Assembly: GCF_004346165.1 (NCBI RefSeq)
Contig: NZ_SLZZ01000006.1
Coordinates: forward strand, 62,001-126,000
DNA length: 64,000 nucleotides
Direction: 5' to 3'
From: Muricomes intestini
GTDB lineage: Bacteria; Bacillota; Clostridia; Lachnospirales; Lachnospiraceae
Part shown: in pieces, positions 1 through 8,094 of the stretch
Numbering within the stretch: the stretch's first letter is position 1
How the letters are laid out: every line of letters starts with the position of its first letter
Position numbers and translations under genes: made by a program
Notes under the pieces: generated by a model
The model's database searches: none
What the model was told of the DNA's origin: nothing
The model's input: only the letters and a program-made list of their open reading frames with translations

Positions 1-292
1 ACACAAGGTGCATTTTGCTTTTTGCACTGTCCTGCCACTTGGGCTTATTTTCTTCATACATCTTATGAAGCCATTCTATTGCAGAATCCATCCCCTCATC
101 CGACATTGGAAATACAGAAGATTCTTTATTGCAGTCGGGGGTGTTTTCGAAAGACCACGGTTCAGGATAGATTGTCACTGTGAATGTCTCTTTGCTTTCA
201 TCCATTTTAAAATAGTATCGCATACCGCCATGACAGCCGGAGAACGGTTCCTTTTTCAATCCTCCTATGGGGATTAGCTTTTTATCTATCAT
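1..292 (-). CDS. hypothetical protein, 3' end outside the window
   Basis: An open frame of about 97 codons runs off the left edge. The ATG overlaps the stop of the upstream DtxR-like gene as ATGA, so the two are probably translationally coupled. The N-terminus reads MIDKKLIPIGGL, followed by a GCHGGMRYYFK segment and a YPEPWSFENTPD segment. I do not recognise the family. Its coupling to a metal-dependent regulator suggests a role in metal homeostasis, which is inference only. Confidence 0.65.
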   Translation of the reverse strand, partial: MIDKKLIPIGGLKKEPFSGCHGGMRYYFKMDESKETFTVTIYPEPWSFENTPDCNKESSVFPMSDEGMDSAIEWLHKMYEENKPKWQDSAKSKMHLV

Positions 293-669
293 GATATAGC
301 AACCCCTGTCTGGGCTATATGATTTTTAATGGCTTCAAAACTTTCTTTACTAAGGATATGTTCCATCCTGCAGGCGTCGGCAACCGCAGTATCTTTATCT
401 ACTCCAAGTGTCACCAGCCATTTACTGATCAGTTCATGGCGTTCATAAATCATTTCTGCAATCTCTCTTCCCGTATTCGTGAGGGTGATAAATCCTTCCT
501 TTGATACGACAATATGATTTTTCTCCCGGAGATTTTTCATTGCTACGCTGACACTAGATTTTTTGAACCCCATCTCCTCAGCAATATCTATGGAGCGCAC
601 AGTGGGGTGCAGTTTGCCCAGAACTAAAATAGTTTCCAGATAATTTTCAGCAGATTCAGTTGTTTTCAT
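289..669 (-). CDS. DtxR/MntR-family metal-dependent transcriptional regulator
   Basis: This 126-residue protein has an N-terminal winged helix (SIDIAEEMGFKKSSVSVAMKNL, about residues 26-47) and a metal-binding and dimerisation helix set containing DACRMEHILSKESFEAIKNH. That layout is typical of the DtxR/MntR/TroR family, which represses metal uptake genes when Fe(II) or Mn(II) is bound. It is at the short end of the family and has no SH3-like third domain. The start is supported by a GAGGTGAG ribosome site. It diverges from the feo operon, whose promoter carries a palindromic site, so it is the likely feo regulator (inferred). Whether it senses Fe or Mn cannot be told from sequence alone. Confidence 0.88.
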   Translation of the reverse strand: MKTTESAENYLETILVLGKLHPTVRSIDIAEEMGFKKSSVSVAMKNLREKNHIVVSKEGFITLTNTGREIAEMIYERHELISKWLVTLGVDKDTAVADACRMEHILSKESFEAIKNHIAQTGVAIS

Positions 670-776
670 AGGTACTCACCTCAATTTTTAAAATATATAA
701 ATATCTGATAGGCTTATCGTACCATATTTGCAATGATTGGGCAAATATATTGTGGCAGTATGATGGCTCAAATTAT

Positions 777-978
777 GTAACAGTTCAGCCATCAGCTCGA
801 TTCCACCCCAAGGGTACCGTCCTTGTTAAACAACCACACTACGGTTGCTAACCAAGGACATGTGCTGCGCTTCATCTCGCTGTGGCAGAGCGCCATATGA
901 ATTTTCGGCAGCATATGCATACGAAAGCAAGCTTTCTCCTGCCTACGCTGTCGAAAATTCGCATGGCTGAACTGTTAC
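777..978. repeat. MITE-like element, family A, copy 1
   Basis: This is a 202-bp non-coding element with perfect 16-bp terminal inverted repeats (GTAACAGTTCAGCCAT). It is flanked on both sides by the 8-bp direct repeat CAAATTAT, a target-site duplication. Inside are further inverted repeats (GTCCTTG...CAAGGAC; a GAAAGC/GCTTTC palindrome; arms near GAATTTTCG). By eye it matches the copy at 8095-8296 at all but one position. It lies between the divergent regulator gene and the feo promoter. Confidence 0.88.
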
Positions 979-1007
979 CAAATTATAAATTTTTTCTAAA
1001 AGAGCAC

Positions 1008-1036
1008 TTGACAATCCCGGGATGTTAGCATATACT
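1008..1036 (+). promoter_or_regulatory. sigma-70 promoter of the feo operon
   Basis: A consensus -35 box TTGACA (1008-1013) and a -10 box TATACT (1031-1036) are separated by exactly 17 bp. feoA1 begins 63 bp after the -10. The -10 lies inside the palindromic operator described next, which fits repression by an iron-loaded regulator. Confidence 0.8.
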
Positions 1037-1039
1037 AAC
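1024..1039. promoter_or_regulatory. DtxR-type operator overlapping the feo -10 box
   Basis: The 16-bp sequence GTTAGCATATACTAAC is a palindrome except at one base pair (arms GTTAG and CTAAC). It resembles DtxR/IdeR-type half-sites (TTAG...CTAA) and covers the feo -10 box. A bound repressor would block RNA polymerase. The regulator encoded at 289-669 is the obvious candidate (inference). Confidence 0.6.
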
Positions 1040-1098
1040 TATTAGATAAACAAATGAAAACAATTATCAACTAATCGGAAGAAAGAAGATGAGACGTG

Positions 1099-1311
1099 AT
1101 GCCGTTAACAATGGTGAGAGAAGGAGAGCCGAACAAAATCCACAGGGTCACAGGAAAAGAAAAAATCAAAAGATTCCTGGAAAATCTGGGTTTTGTTGAA
1201 GGGGCAGTTGTCACAGTCGTTTCTGTAACGGGCGGCAATATGATTGTCAATGTAAAAGAATCCAGGGTTGCCATTGGAAAAGACATGGCAAATAAAATCA
1301 TGGTTGTCTAG
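1099..1311 (+). CDS. feoA: FeoA-family protein (first copy)
   Basis: A small SH3-like FeoA-domain protein of 70 residues, first gene of the feo operon. Its body (RFLENLGFVEGAVVTVVSVTGGNMIVNVKESRVAIGKDMANKIMVV) follows the FeoA pattern of a LGF/MG turn followed by a hydrophobic barrel and a conserved late D/G-x-A segment. FeoA is thought to regulate or assist FeoB at the inner face of the membrane. I take ATG 1099 rather than GTG 1096. The next feoA begins 13 bp after its stop. Confidence 0.88.
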   Translation: MPLTMVREGEPNKIHRVTGKEKIKRFLENLGFVEGAVVTVVSVTGGNMIVNVKESRVAIGKDMANKIMVV

Positions 1312-1324
1312 GGAGGAAGAAGCG

Positions 1325-1546
1325 ATGAAGACATTAAAAGACATTCCGTGCGGAGAGACGGTTAAGGTAACGAAGCTGTCCGGAGCAGGGCCGATAAAGA
1401 GGCGTATCATGGATATGGGAATCACAAAGGGAGTAGACATTTTTGTGAGAAAGGTAGCACCCCTGGGAGATCCTGTCGAGATCACGGTCAGAGGATACGA
1501 ATTATCTGTAAGAAAAGCAGATGCAGAAATGATTCAGGTTGAATAG
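1325..1546 (+). CDS. feoA: FeoA-family protein (second copy)
   Basis: A 73-residue FeoA-domain protein (MKTLKDIPCGETVKVTKL, RRIMDMGITKGVDIFVRKVAPLGDPVEITVRGYELSVRKADAEMIQV) showing the canonical MGI-x-G and PLGDP-x-x-I-x-V-x-G-x-x-L-x-(V/L)RK signature. The signature is closer to consensus than in the upstream paralogue. A GGGAGG ribosome site precedes the ATG. Tandem divergent feoA genes before feoB are common in Clostridia. A MITE-like element separates it from feoB. Confidence 0.93.
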   Translation: MKTLKDIPCGETVKVTKLSGAGPIKRRIMDMGITKGVDIFVRKVAPLGDPVEITVRGYELSVRKADAEMIQVE

Positions 1547-1647
1547 ACCGGAGCAGATATTTCTGCATCAAATTTTTGCACAGGAGTTAGAGTAAGCTAA
1601 TCGAAATATTAAGAGTATACAATAAGCATACTCTATTTAAATATTAA

Positions 1648-1830
1648 GATGTAGGGGTCAAAAGGTATTTTGCCCCCTGATACCTACGGATTGCTCCGCA
1701 CTTTGTGCTCCCGCAATCCTAAAAACATTCGAAATCCGCCCTACTCGGGCTACTTTCTCATGTTTTATGGGTCCCAAGGCCATGCTTTTTCATGCAAGCA
1801 TGAAACACATGACCTTTTGACCCTGGTATC
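1648..1830. repeat. MITE-like element, family B, long copy, inside the feo operon
   Basis: A 183-bp non-coding element with imperfect terminal inverted repeats built on GGGTCAAAAGG. It is bounded by the perfect 7-bp direct repeat ATATTAA (1641-1647 and 1831-1837). It lies between feoA2 and feoB, so the feo mRNA must cross it, and it could contribute RNA structure. A shorter inverted copy is at 11837-11937; the first 62 or so bases are nearly identical, and the short copy lacks the central part. Confidence 0.85.
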
Positions 1831-1878
1831 ATATTAACGGTTCAAATAAATGTGAATTGTTTTAGGAGGAAAAGGAAA

Positions 1879-4062
1879 ATGGCTATTAAAATTGCGTTGG
1901 CAGGAAATCCGAACAGTGGAAAGACCACATTGTTCAATGCGCTGACCGGCTCCAATCAGTTTGTTGGTAACTGGCCCGGGGTTACGGTAGAAAAGAAAGA
2001 AGGGAAGTTAAAGGGAAATAAGAATGTTGTTATCACAGACCTTCCCGGAATCTATTCGCTCTCACCGTATACACTGGAGGAAGTGGTTGCAAGAAATTAT
2101 CTGATTAATGAAAGACCCGATGCCATACTGAACATTGTAGACGGTACAAATCTGGAGAGGAATCTTTATCTGTCCACGCAGTTGATGGAGTTGGGAATTC
2201 CGGTCATCATGGCAGTTAATATGATGGACGTAGTGGATAAGAATGGTGACAGGATATACACTGACAAGCTTTCAAAGAAGCTAGGTTGTGAAGTAGTAGA
2301 AATTTCAGCTCTGAAGGGGACCGGGATTCAGAAAGCTGCCGAAAAAGCAGTTGCTGTTGCAAACAGTAAGAACGTAACTGTACCGGTACATACTTTTGCT
2401 CCGGAAGTAGAGAGTGTACTGGATGCTGTGGAAGCGAAGCTGGGTAGTAATATTGATGATAATCAGAAACGTTTCTTTGCCATTAAGCTTCTGGAAAAAG
2501 ATGATAAGATTTCCACACAGATGAAGTCTGTTCCGGATGTAACAAAGGAAATTGACGAAATCGAAACTAAAATGGATGATGATACAGAAAGTATTATCAC
2601 AAATGAAAGATATGTTTATATTTCGTCCATTATAGATGAGTGTTCTACCAAGAACAGTAAAGGAAAGCTGACGATTTCTGATAAGATTGACCGTATCGTC
2701 ACAAACCGTTTTCTAGCCCTTCCGATTTTTGCACTTGTTATGTTTATTGTATACTATGTCTCAGTTACGACAGTAGGAACCTGGGTGACAGATTGGACCA
2801 ATGATGGCCTGTTTGGTGAAAGCTGGCGCTTTTTCGGAACTGATGTACCCGGAATCCCCATGCTTATAGGAAATCTATTGGATGCAATAGGCGTTGCGCC
2901 CTGGCTTGAAGGACTGATTCTGGATGGTATCGTAGCCGGTGTGGGAGCTGTGTTGGGCTTCGTACCGCAGATGCTGGTACTGTTTATTTTCCTTGGATTC
3001 CTTGAGGGATGCGGGTATATGGCAAGGGTTGCATTTATCATGGACAGAATTTTCCGCAAATTTGGTCTTTCAGGAAAATCCTTTATCCCTATGCTGATAG
3101 GAAGCGGATGTGGTGTCCCCGGAATTATGGCGTCACGTACAATCGAGAATGAACGTGACAGAAGAATGACAATTATGACTACCACATTTATCCCCTGTGG
3201 AGCGAAACTCCCAATCATTGGCCTAATTGCAGGTGCGTTGTTTAACGGTGCACCGTGGGTGGCACCAAGTGCCTATTTTGTAGGAATTGCAGCAATCATC
3301 TGCTCCGGAATTATTTTGAAGAAGACAAAACTGTTTGCAGGGGATCCGGCACCCTTCGTTATGGAACTTCCGGCATACCATTTGCCGACAGTGGGGAATG
3401 TACTTCGCAGTATGTGGGAGCGCGGCTGGTCCTTTATTAAAAAGGCAGGAACAATTATCCTCCTTTCTACAATCTTTGTTTGGTTTACCTCTTACTTTGG
3501 GTGGATAGATGGAAAGTTCAGAATGCTGGATGTGCTGGAATTAGACCATAGTATACTTGCAAAGATAGGCAATGTATTTGCATGGGTATTCACACCACTT
3601 GGCTGGGGAGACTGGAGATCAGCAGTTGCAGCCATCACTGGTTTGGTAGCAAAGGAAAATGTAGTCGGAACTTTCGGTATTCTGTATGGCTTTGCGGAAG
3701 TAGGGGAGGAAGGAAACGAAATCTGGGGTTCTCTTGCAGGAAGCATGACACAGATTGCAGCATACTCGTTCCTGGTATTTAATCTTCTGTGTGCACCTTG
3801 CTTCGCGGCAATGGGAGCTATTAAGAGAGAGATGAACAGTACAAAGTGGTTCTGGACTGCAGTGGGTTATCAGACAATACTGGCATATGTGGTTTCACTG
3901 TGCGTATACCAGGTCGGCACATTTATAACAACAGGAAAATTCGGCGCAGGAATGGTAGCAGCAATCATACTGATTATCGGATTTATCTACCTGTTAGTCA
4001 GACCTTATAAAGAAAGCACCACTTTCAATGTGAAATTGAAGGGTGCGTCTCAGTCAAAGTAG
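1879..4062 (+). CDS. feoB: ferrous iron transport protein B (GTPase permease)
   Basis: FeoB imports Fe(II) across the cytoplasmic membrane. The N-terminal G domain has G1 GNPNSGKT (residues 9-16), the switch segment NWPGVTVEKKEG, G3 DLPG, G4 NMMD and G5 SALKG. It is followed by a helical GDI-like region and a polytopic membrane domain with two Gate-like repeats (SGKSFIPMLIGSGCGVPGIMASR; AAITGLVAKENVVGTFGILYG). The length, 727 residues, is normal. I choose ATG 1879 because AGGAGG lies 9 bp upstream; an in-frame GTG 27 bp earlier lacks such a site. It is cotranscribed with feoA1 and feoA2. Confidence 0.98.
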   Translation: MAIKIALAGNPNSGKTTLFNALTGSNQFVGNWPGVTVEKKEGKLKGNKNVVITDLPGIYSLSPYTLEEVVARNYLINERPDAILNIVDGTNLERNLYLSTQLMELGIPVIMAVNMMDVVDKNGDRIYTDKLSKKLGCEVVEISALKGTGIQKAAEKAVAVANSKNVTVPVHTFAPEVESVLDAVEAKLGSNIDDNQKRFFAIKLLEKDDKISTQMKSVPDVTKEIDEIETKMDDDTESIITNERYVYISSIIDECSTKNSKGKLTISDKIDRIVTNRFLALPIFALVMFIVYYVSVTTVGTWVTDWTNDGLFGESWRFFGTDVPGIPMLIGNLLDAIGVAPWLEGLILDGIVAGVGAVLGFVPQMLVLFIFLGFLEGCGYMARVAFIMDRIFRKFGLSGKSFIPMLIGSGCGVPGIMASRTIENERDRRMTIMTTTFIPCGAKLPIIGLIAGALFNGAPWVAPSAYFVGIAAIICSGIILKKTKLFAGDPAPFVMELPAYHLPTVGNVLRSMWERGWSFIKKAGTIILLSTIFVWFTSYFGWIDGKFRMLDVLELDHSILAKIGNVFAWVFTPLGWGDWRSAVAAITGLVAKENVVGTFGILYGFAEVGEEGNEIWGSLAGSMTQIAAYSFLVFNLLCAPCFAAMGAIKREMNSTKWFWTAVGYQTILAYVVSLCVYQVGTFITTGKFGAGMVAAIILIIGFIYLLVRPYKESTTFNVKLKGASQSK

Positions 4063-4124
4063 TGGCCGTTACTTAGAGTAAGCCTGAGATAAAAATAGTT
4101 TCGTTGCGGAAGGAGGCAGTTTTT

Positions 4125-4265
4125 ATGGGAACAGTTATAGTAGGAGCAGTTCTGTTAGGAGTAGTCGCAATAATTATTCGTAAGCTGGTGCGTGACAAAA
4201 AGAGTGGAAAATCTCTTCAGTGCGGTGTAGATTGCAGAAATTGCGGAGGACACTGTGAGCGATAA
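4125..4265 (+). CDS. FeoB-associated Cys-rich membrane peptide
   Basis: A 46-residue peptide with one N-terminal membrane helix (TVIVGAVLLGVVAIIIRKLVRD) and a C-terminal cysteine cluster (CGVDCRNCGGHCER). This is the layout of the FeoB-associated Cys-rich protein family found downstream of feoB in Firmicutes. An AGGAGG site sits 8-9 bp before the ATG. The four cysteines probably bind metal at the membrane; the function is not established. Confidence 0.85.
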   Translation: MGTVIVGAVLLGVVAIIIRKLVRDKKSGKSLQCGVDCRNCGGHCER

Positions 4266-4299
4266 AAAGCATATTGTTTAAAACAGTGAGGAGGCTCCT

Positions 4300-4626
4300 A
4301 TGAGTGTAGTAATAGTTGGAGGACATGACCGTATGGTATGTCAATATAAAAAGCTATGTAAGCAATACAAGTGCAAAGCTAAAGTGTTTACCCAGATGTC
4401 CGCGAATTTAAGCAAGCAGATTGGAAGCCCGGATGTGATTGTATTGTTCACAAACACAGTTTCACATAAAATGGTGAGATGCGCAGTGGAGGAGGCCGGG
4501 CGCTGCAACGCAGAGATTATCAGATCTCACACAAGCAGCCAGAATGCACTGGAAGAAATACTGTGCAGCGTTTGCTCGGGATGTAGGGGCTGTAAGGGCT
4601 GTGAAAAGGCTAAGGTGAGAGCATAG
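4300..4626 (+). CDS. DUF2325 domain protein
   Basis: A 108-residue protein starting MSVVIVGGHDRMVCQYK, the N-terminal beta strand and GGH...R motif typical of DUF2325. It ends in a cysteine run (CSVCSGCRGCKGCEKAK) that could bind metal or an Fe-S cluster. Its place 34 bp after the Cys-rich peptide, and before a strong terminator, makes it the last gene of the feo operon. The biochemical role is unknown. Confidence 0.85.
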   Translation: MSVVIVGGHDRMVCQYKKLCKQYKCKAKVFTQMSANLSKQIGSPDVIVLFTNTVSHKMVRCAVEEAGRCNAEIIRSHTSSQNALEEILCSVCSGCRGCKGCEKAKVRA

Positions 4627-4636
4627 AGCACTATAA

Positions 4637-4689
4637 GAGGAACCGTCTGCACGAAGCTTGATTATATCCATACAGACGGTTTCCTTTTT
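4637..4689 (+). terminator. rho-independent terminator of the feo operon
   Basis: Inverted arms GAGGAA-CCGTCTG and CAGACGG-TTTCCT enclose a loop of about 23 nt and are followed directly by TTTTT. It ends the feo transcript just before the convergent minus-strand genes. Confidence 0.8.
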
Positions 4690-4723
4690 ATTCCCGCGGG
4701 CAACTGCCGCGAGGGTCTTTGAC
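4688..4723 (-). repeat. dispersed repeat, family C, short copy
   Basis: Read on the minus strand this runs from GTCAAAGACCC to GCGGGAATAAA, the same outer ends as the longer copy at 10684-10816. It lies immediately downstream of the minus-strand gene at 4725-5351. It is a REP-like unit of unknown function. Confidence 0.55.
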
Positions 4724-4724
4724 T

Positions 4725-5351
4725 TTATATAAGTTGTATATAGAGTGCCGCAATTTCCTGAGGTGTGCCGTTATTTTTCAGGGCGGCATGTATGATTCTG
4801 GCACTCTGCCCTGGCTGAGGAGAGTGGATGTCCGCAGGAACTCCGGTCTGGTCTCTTATAAAAGTTTTATCAGATATGGTAAACTTTATGCGGTTGCCGG
4901 TATCATCAGCGCTCCCGGTGTAAAGGCAATTATTATCAATATCTACTTCAATAATCTGATCCATAGTAAATCCAAGTGTAGCCTGATGATCTGTCTTTAT
5001 TACTATTAAAAAGGCACTTGATTGAGGTGGGTTGCTCCTGGTTAAAACGGGGGAGTATATCGCATCAACATACATGCCTTTACGGATAGCAGAAAAGTCT
5101 GTGGGAAAACCGGAATAATCCAGAATCACTGTGTTTTTATTTATATTCAATCTTAAAAGCTCGATAAATTGCATCATGTTTGTTCCGGGGCTTATATAGG
5201 AAATTAGCAGGTAGCTGCCTTCTCCTATAGCATTAAAGGTAAATTCCACAAGGGCATTTTCTACAACCATGATGTTGCCGTGCTGAGTAGTTGTACCTCT
5301 ATAATCATTGTTCATATCTTTCCAATACCTAACTTCGTCTTTTGTATTCAT
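4725..5351 (-). CDS. hypothetical protein, 208 residues
   Basis: I do not recognise a domain. There is no signal peptide or membrane helix. The N-terminus (MNTKDEVRYWKDMNNDYRGTTTQHGNIMVVENAL) is followed by mixed beta-strand-like segments, a DLDY-type turn (NKNTVILDYSGFPTDFS) and a C-terminal NNGTPQEIAALYIQLI. It is a soluble cytoplasmic protein, probably single domain. It lies in the same direction as the substrate-binding lipoprotein gene, 38 bp downstream of its stop, so the two may be cotranscribed. Confidence 0.75.
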   Translation of the reverse strand: MNTKDEVRYWKDMNNDYRGTTTQHGNIMVVENALVEFTFNAIGEGSYLLISYISPGTNMMQFIELLRLNINKNTVILDYSGFPTDFSAIRKGMYVDAIYSPVLTRSNPPQSSAFLIVIKTDHQATLGFTMDQIIEVDIDNNCLYTGSADDTGNRIKFTISDKTFIRDQTGVPADIHSPQPGQSARIIHAALKNNGTPQEIAALYIQLI

Positions 5352-5375
5352 TATATGAAAAAAGCATCACTTTGG

Positions 5376-5405
5376 TTTATTCCCGCTTGCTATGGAATCT
5401 TTGAC
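5376..5405 (-). repeat. dispersed repeat, family C, overlapping a stop codon
   Basis: On the minus strand the unit GTCAAAGA...GCGGGAATAAA begins inside the last codons of the lipoprotein gene, encoding its C-terminal SKIP and stop, and runs 14 bp past the stop. This matches the ends of the units at 4688-4723 and 10684-10816. Confidence 0.5.
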
Positions 5406-6451
5406 TTTGCTGCCTTCTGAGCAAATTCAGTGGTTATTAAATCTTCGTAAGGTGCACGGGAATCTAATTCTCCCGCACTCTCAAGGATATCCTGGAGCAG
5501 GTCAAAGCTGCTTTCTTCAAATATTAGATTTTCTTTCCAGGTGTCCTGATCATAATAACGGGTTACAATTTTCGTAATAGTATCAAGGTCCGTCTCAGGA
5601 AATTGTGGCTCAATGGTCTTTGCAATTTCTTCCGGCGTATGAGACTGTACATAATCCATACCTTTTTGCAGTGCATTTACAAAACTCTGAACGGTATCGG
5701 GATTTTTTTCAATGAAGCTCTGCTTTGCACTGTAGGCGGTGTATGGCACATAGCCGCTGTCTTCTCCGAGAGAAGCAACAACATAGCCCTTGCCCGCAGA
5801 TTCCAGGGAGGTGGCACCAGGCTCAAATTCGATTGTGAAATCGCCCTTTCCTTCTGAAAAGGCGGCGGCAGTTGAGCCAAAATCAATACTTTGATTAATT
5901 TCCAAATCTGCAGCAGGATCAATGTCGTTCTGTTTCAGTATATATTCAAATACCATTTCGGGCATTCCGCCCTTTCTTCCACCAAGAACCGTACTGTTTT
6001 TAATATCATCCCAGGAGAAGTCTGGCATTTCTTCTCTGGCAACCAAAAAGTTTCCTGCCCGCTGTGTAAGCTGTGCAAAGTTAACAACATAGTCATTTGC
6101 ACCTTCATTATAAGTATAAATAGATGCCTCAGAGCCCATAAATCCAATGTCTGCATCACCTGAGATAACTGCAGTCATAGTCTTATCAGCTCCGAAACCG
6201 CAGATTAAAGTGAGGTTAATGCCTTCCTCATCGAAATAGCCCTCTTCAATAGCCACATACATTGGTGCATAAAAAATGGAATGTGCTACCTCGTTTAAGG
6301 TAATATCCACCATTTCCGTCTTAGTATCTTCTTCCTTTGATTTTGATGTGGTATTTCCGGATGTCTCCTTCTTATCTTCCTGTGAAGCGCAGGCAGACAG
6401 CGTTATAACCATGACAACTGAAAGCAGCGCCGCAAGTAGCCGCTTTTTCAT
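5390..6451 (-). CDS. ABC transporter substrate-binding lipoprotein, NMT1/ThiY/NitT-TauT type
   Basis: The 353-residue protein has a lipoprotein signal peptide ending in the lipobox LSAC (Cys about residue 21), then a Ser/Thr/Glu-rich linker. The mature domain (ITLNEVAHSIFYAPMYVAIEEGYFDEEGI; MTAVISGDADIGFMG) follows the NMT1/THI5-like periplasmic-binding fold used for thiamine precursors, nitrate, taurine or alkanesulfonates. It would be anchored outside the membrane and deliver solute to an ABC permease. No permease or ATPase gene lies next to it, so the ligand cannot be assigned. A GGGAGG site supports the start. Confidence 0.85.
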   Translation of the reverse strand: MKKRLLAALLSVVMVITLSACASQEDKKETSGNTTSKSKEEDTKTEMVDITLNEVAHSIFYAPMYVAIEEGYFDEEGINLTLICGFGADKTMTAVISGDADIGFMGSEASIYTYNEGANDYVVNFAQLTQRAGNFLVAREEMPDFSWDDIKNSTVLGGRKGGMPEMVFEYILKQNDIDPAADLEINQSIDFGSTAAAFSEGKGDFTIEFEPGATSLESAGKGYVVASLGEDSGYVPYTAYSAKQSFIEKNPDTVQSFVNALQKGMDYVQSHTPEEIAKTIEPQFPETDLDTITKIVTRYYDQDTWKENLIFEESSFDLLQDILESAGELDSRAPYEDLITTEFAQKAAKSKIP

Positions 6452-6543
6452 AAGATTCCTCCCATAAGCTGTTTATCTCTTAATAATATATGAAAAACTT
6501 ATAAATTGGTTCATCTTGTGTGCGCTGTATTTTGTAATGACAG

Positions 6544-6575
6544 TAAAAGCCCCGGACTTCAGACATCCGGGGCTC
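6544..6575 (-). terminator. terminator after the amino acid permease gene
   Basis: A perfect 9-bp stem (AGCCCCGGA / TCCGGGGCT) with a 9-nt loop is followed on the minus strand by TTTTA. It lies 30 bp downstream of the permease stop. Confidence 0.7.
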
Positions 6576-6600
6576 TTGCGGCAAAGAATTTAATTGATGT

Positions 6601-6628
6601 CCCGTCAGCTTGCTGCGGGGTCTTTGAC
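6601..6628 (-). repeat. dispersed repeat, family C, partial copy
   Basis: The minus-strand unit GTCAAAGACCCCGCAGCAAG encodes the last residues of the permease (VKDPAAS) and reaches its stop. It shares 20 identical bases with the start of the long copy at 10684. The GCGGGAATAAA end is not present here. Confidence 0.5.
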
Positions 6629-7972
6629 TTTAGCTGGTTTATGATATATGAAAGCTCCTGCCGCCATAACAACTGCAAACACGATCAGAAAAGCGATGAC
6701 AGCAGTTCCGTGTGCGAAGCAGGCAGCAATCACCATAAATACACAGCTTGCCAGAGATATGCAGGGCATAATTATGCGGTTGAAAAAGTTGAGCTCTTTT
6801 TCTTTTTTCATAAACATAATAAAAATGGGAATATATAAAGCGTAAACTGTGACGATGGGCAATTCGGAAGAATCAAAACTGAAAAAACCGAACCATGTGT
6901 CGGTCAAATTTGCACCGTAAAAATAAAACAGCCAGACTGCACAGAGAAGTACACCCATGATAGCGGAGTTTACAGGCATATTGGTGGTGGAATCTATATG
7001 GCTTAGAATCTTGGGGCTTGGCCCCTGCCCTCTTGCCGCGATGGAGTAGATTCCCCGTGTACAGCCCATCATCAATCCATTTAAAGTCCCCAAGCATGAG
7101 ATAACGACAAACACAAACAGCAGCGTTCCGCCAAGGTCGGAGAAAACAGTCTGAAATGCCAGCTTGGCTCCTGTTTCACCGTTGGCCATCATTACTTTAT
7201 TTTCAACGGTTCCGGCTATACCAATATAATATAGAATATAAACGGTCATGATAATAAAAGTACCTGTGATTAAAGCAAGAGGAAGATTCTTTTTTGCGTT
7301 TTTTAATTCTGCGTTGATACTGGTTGCAATAATCCAGCCTTCATATGCAAAACTCGCTGCAACAACTGCTGTAAACAATCCGTTAGAAGAACTCTGAGAG
7401 ACATAATGAGTAAAATTATACTTTGTCATTCCACTATGAATTCCAATGGCCGTGCCAACTATTGCCATTAAAAAAAGTGGAATCAGCTTAATAATTGTGG
7501 TACTTACCTGGAACTTCCCAGCCAAAATGGGAGACAGGGCATTTATTGCAAAACTTGCAACCAGGTAAAGGCAGGAAATCGTCATACATTCTCCCCCGGC
7601 AATTGGAAAGCCAAGAAGTACACAGGTGTAACGTGCGGAAGCCCATGCCAGCACGGATGTAATTGCTGGATAATAAATAATTGACATGAACCAGCCGATA
7701 TAATAGGCATATTTTTTCCCGACAGTAGCTTCTGCATAGTCTACCAGGCCATTTACATATTGATATTTGGTTGCCATAACAGCAAAGGTATATGCACAGG
7801 AAATCATAATAATGCCGCCAATCAGCCATGCAATAATTCCCTGCTTTAAATTTCCGCCCGTCGCGGTTAAAATTTTTTCTGCTTTAAAAAACACACCACT
7901 GCCTACGACGATGCCTATAACCATCGCAACAGCTGTGAAAAAACCATATTTTTTTTCTAGTTTTGGCTCCAT
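6605..7972 (-). CDS. APC-family amino acid permease
   Basis: The 455-residue protein has about 12 hydrophobic segments. The N-terminal VAMVIGIVVGSGVFFKAEKIL is the first-helix signature of APC transporters, whose unwound helix TM1 with G-S/T-G-I/V-F binds the substrate backbone. It resembles the LAT-like SteT/YkbA branch (Ser/Thr or other amino acid exchange), but the substrate is not readable from sequence. It acts in the cytoplasmic membrane. It is monocistronic and flanked by a terminator at 6544 and a MITE-like element upstream. Its C-terminal codons are part of a repeat unit. Confidence 0.92.
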   Translation of the reverse strand: MEPKLEKKYGFFTAVAMVIGIVVGSGVFFKAEKILTATGGNLKQGIIAWLIGGIIMISCAYTFAVMATKYQYVNGLVDYAEATVGKKYAYYIGWFMSIIYYPAITSVLAWASARYTCVLLGFPIAGGECMTISCLYLVASFAINALSPILAGKFQVSTTIIKLIPLFLMAIVGTAIGIHSGMTKYNFTHYVSQSSSNGLFTAVVAASFAYEGWIIATSINAELKNAKKNLPLALITGTFIIMTVYILYYIGIAGTVENKVMMANGETGAKLAFQTVFSDLGGTLLFVFVVISCLGTLNGLMMGCTRGIYSIAARGQGPSPKILSHIDSTTNMPVNSAIMGVLLCAVWLFYFYGANLTDTWFGFFSFDSSELPIVTVYALYIPIFIMFMKKEKELNFFNRIIMPCISLASCVFMVIAACFAHGTAVIAFLIVFAVVMAAGAFIYHKPAKVKDPAAS

Positions 7973-8094
7973 AAATTAAATCCTCCAATTCCTTAGTAAA
8001 ATCCCTCATATTTTAAAATGATAGAAATAATGTTAATTTTACCATAGGTTAAGACAAATTTCATCAAGTTTTTGTCTTTTTATAAATACAAAAA

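Noticed and set aside
8-277. 89-residue plus-strand ORF at the left edge
   Set aside because: The opposite strand carries a gene coupled by ATGA to the regulator gene, and the plus frame has no ribosome site.
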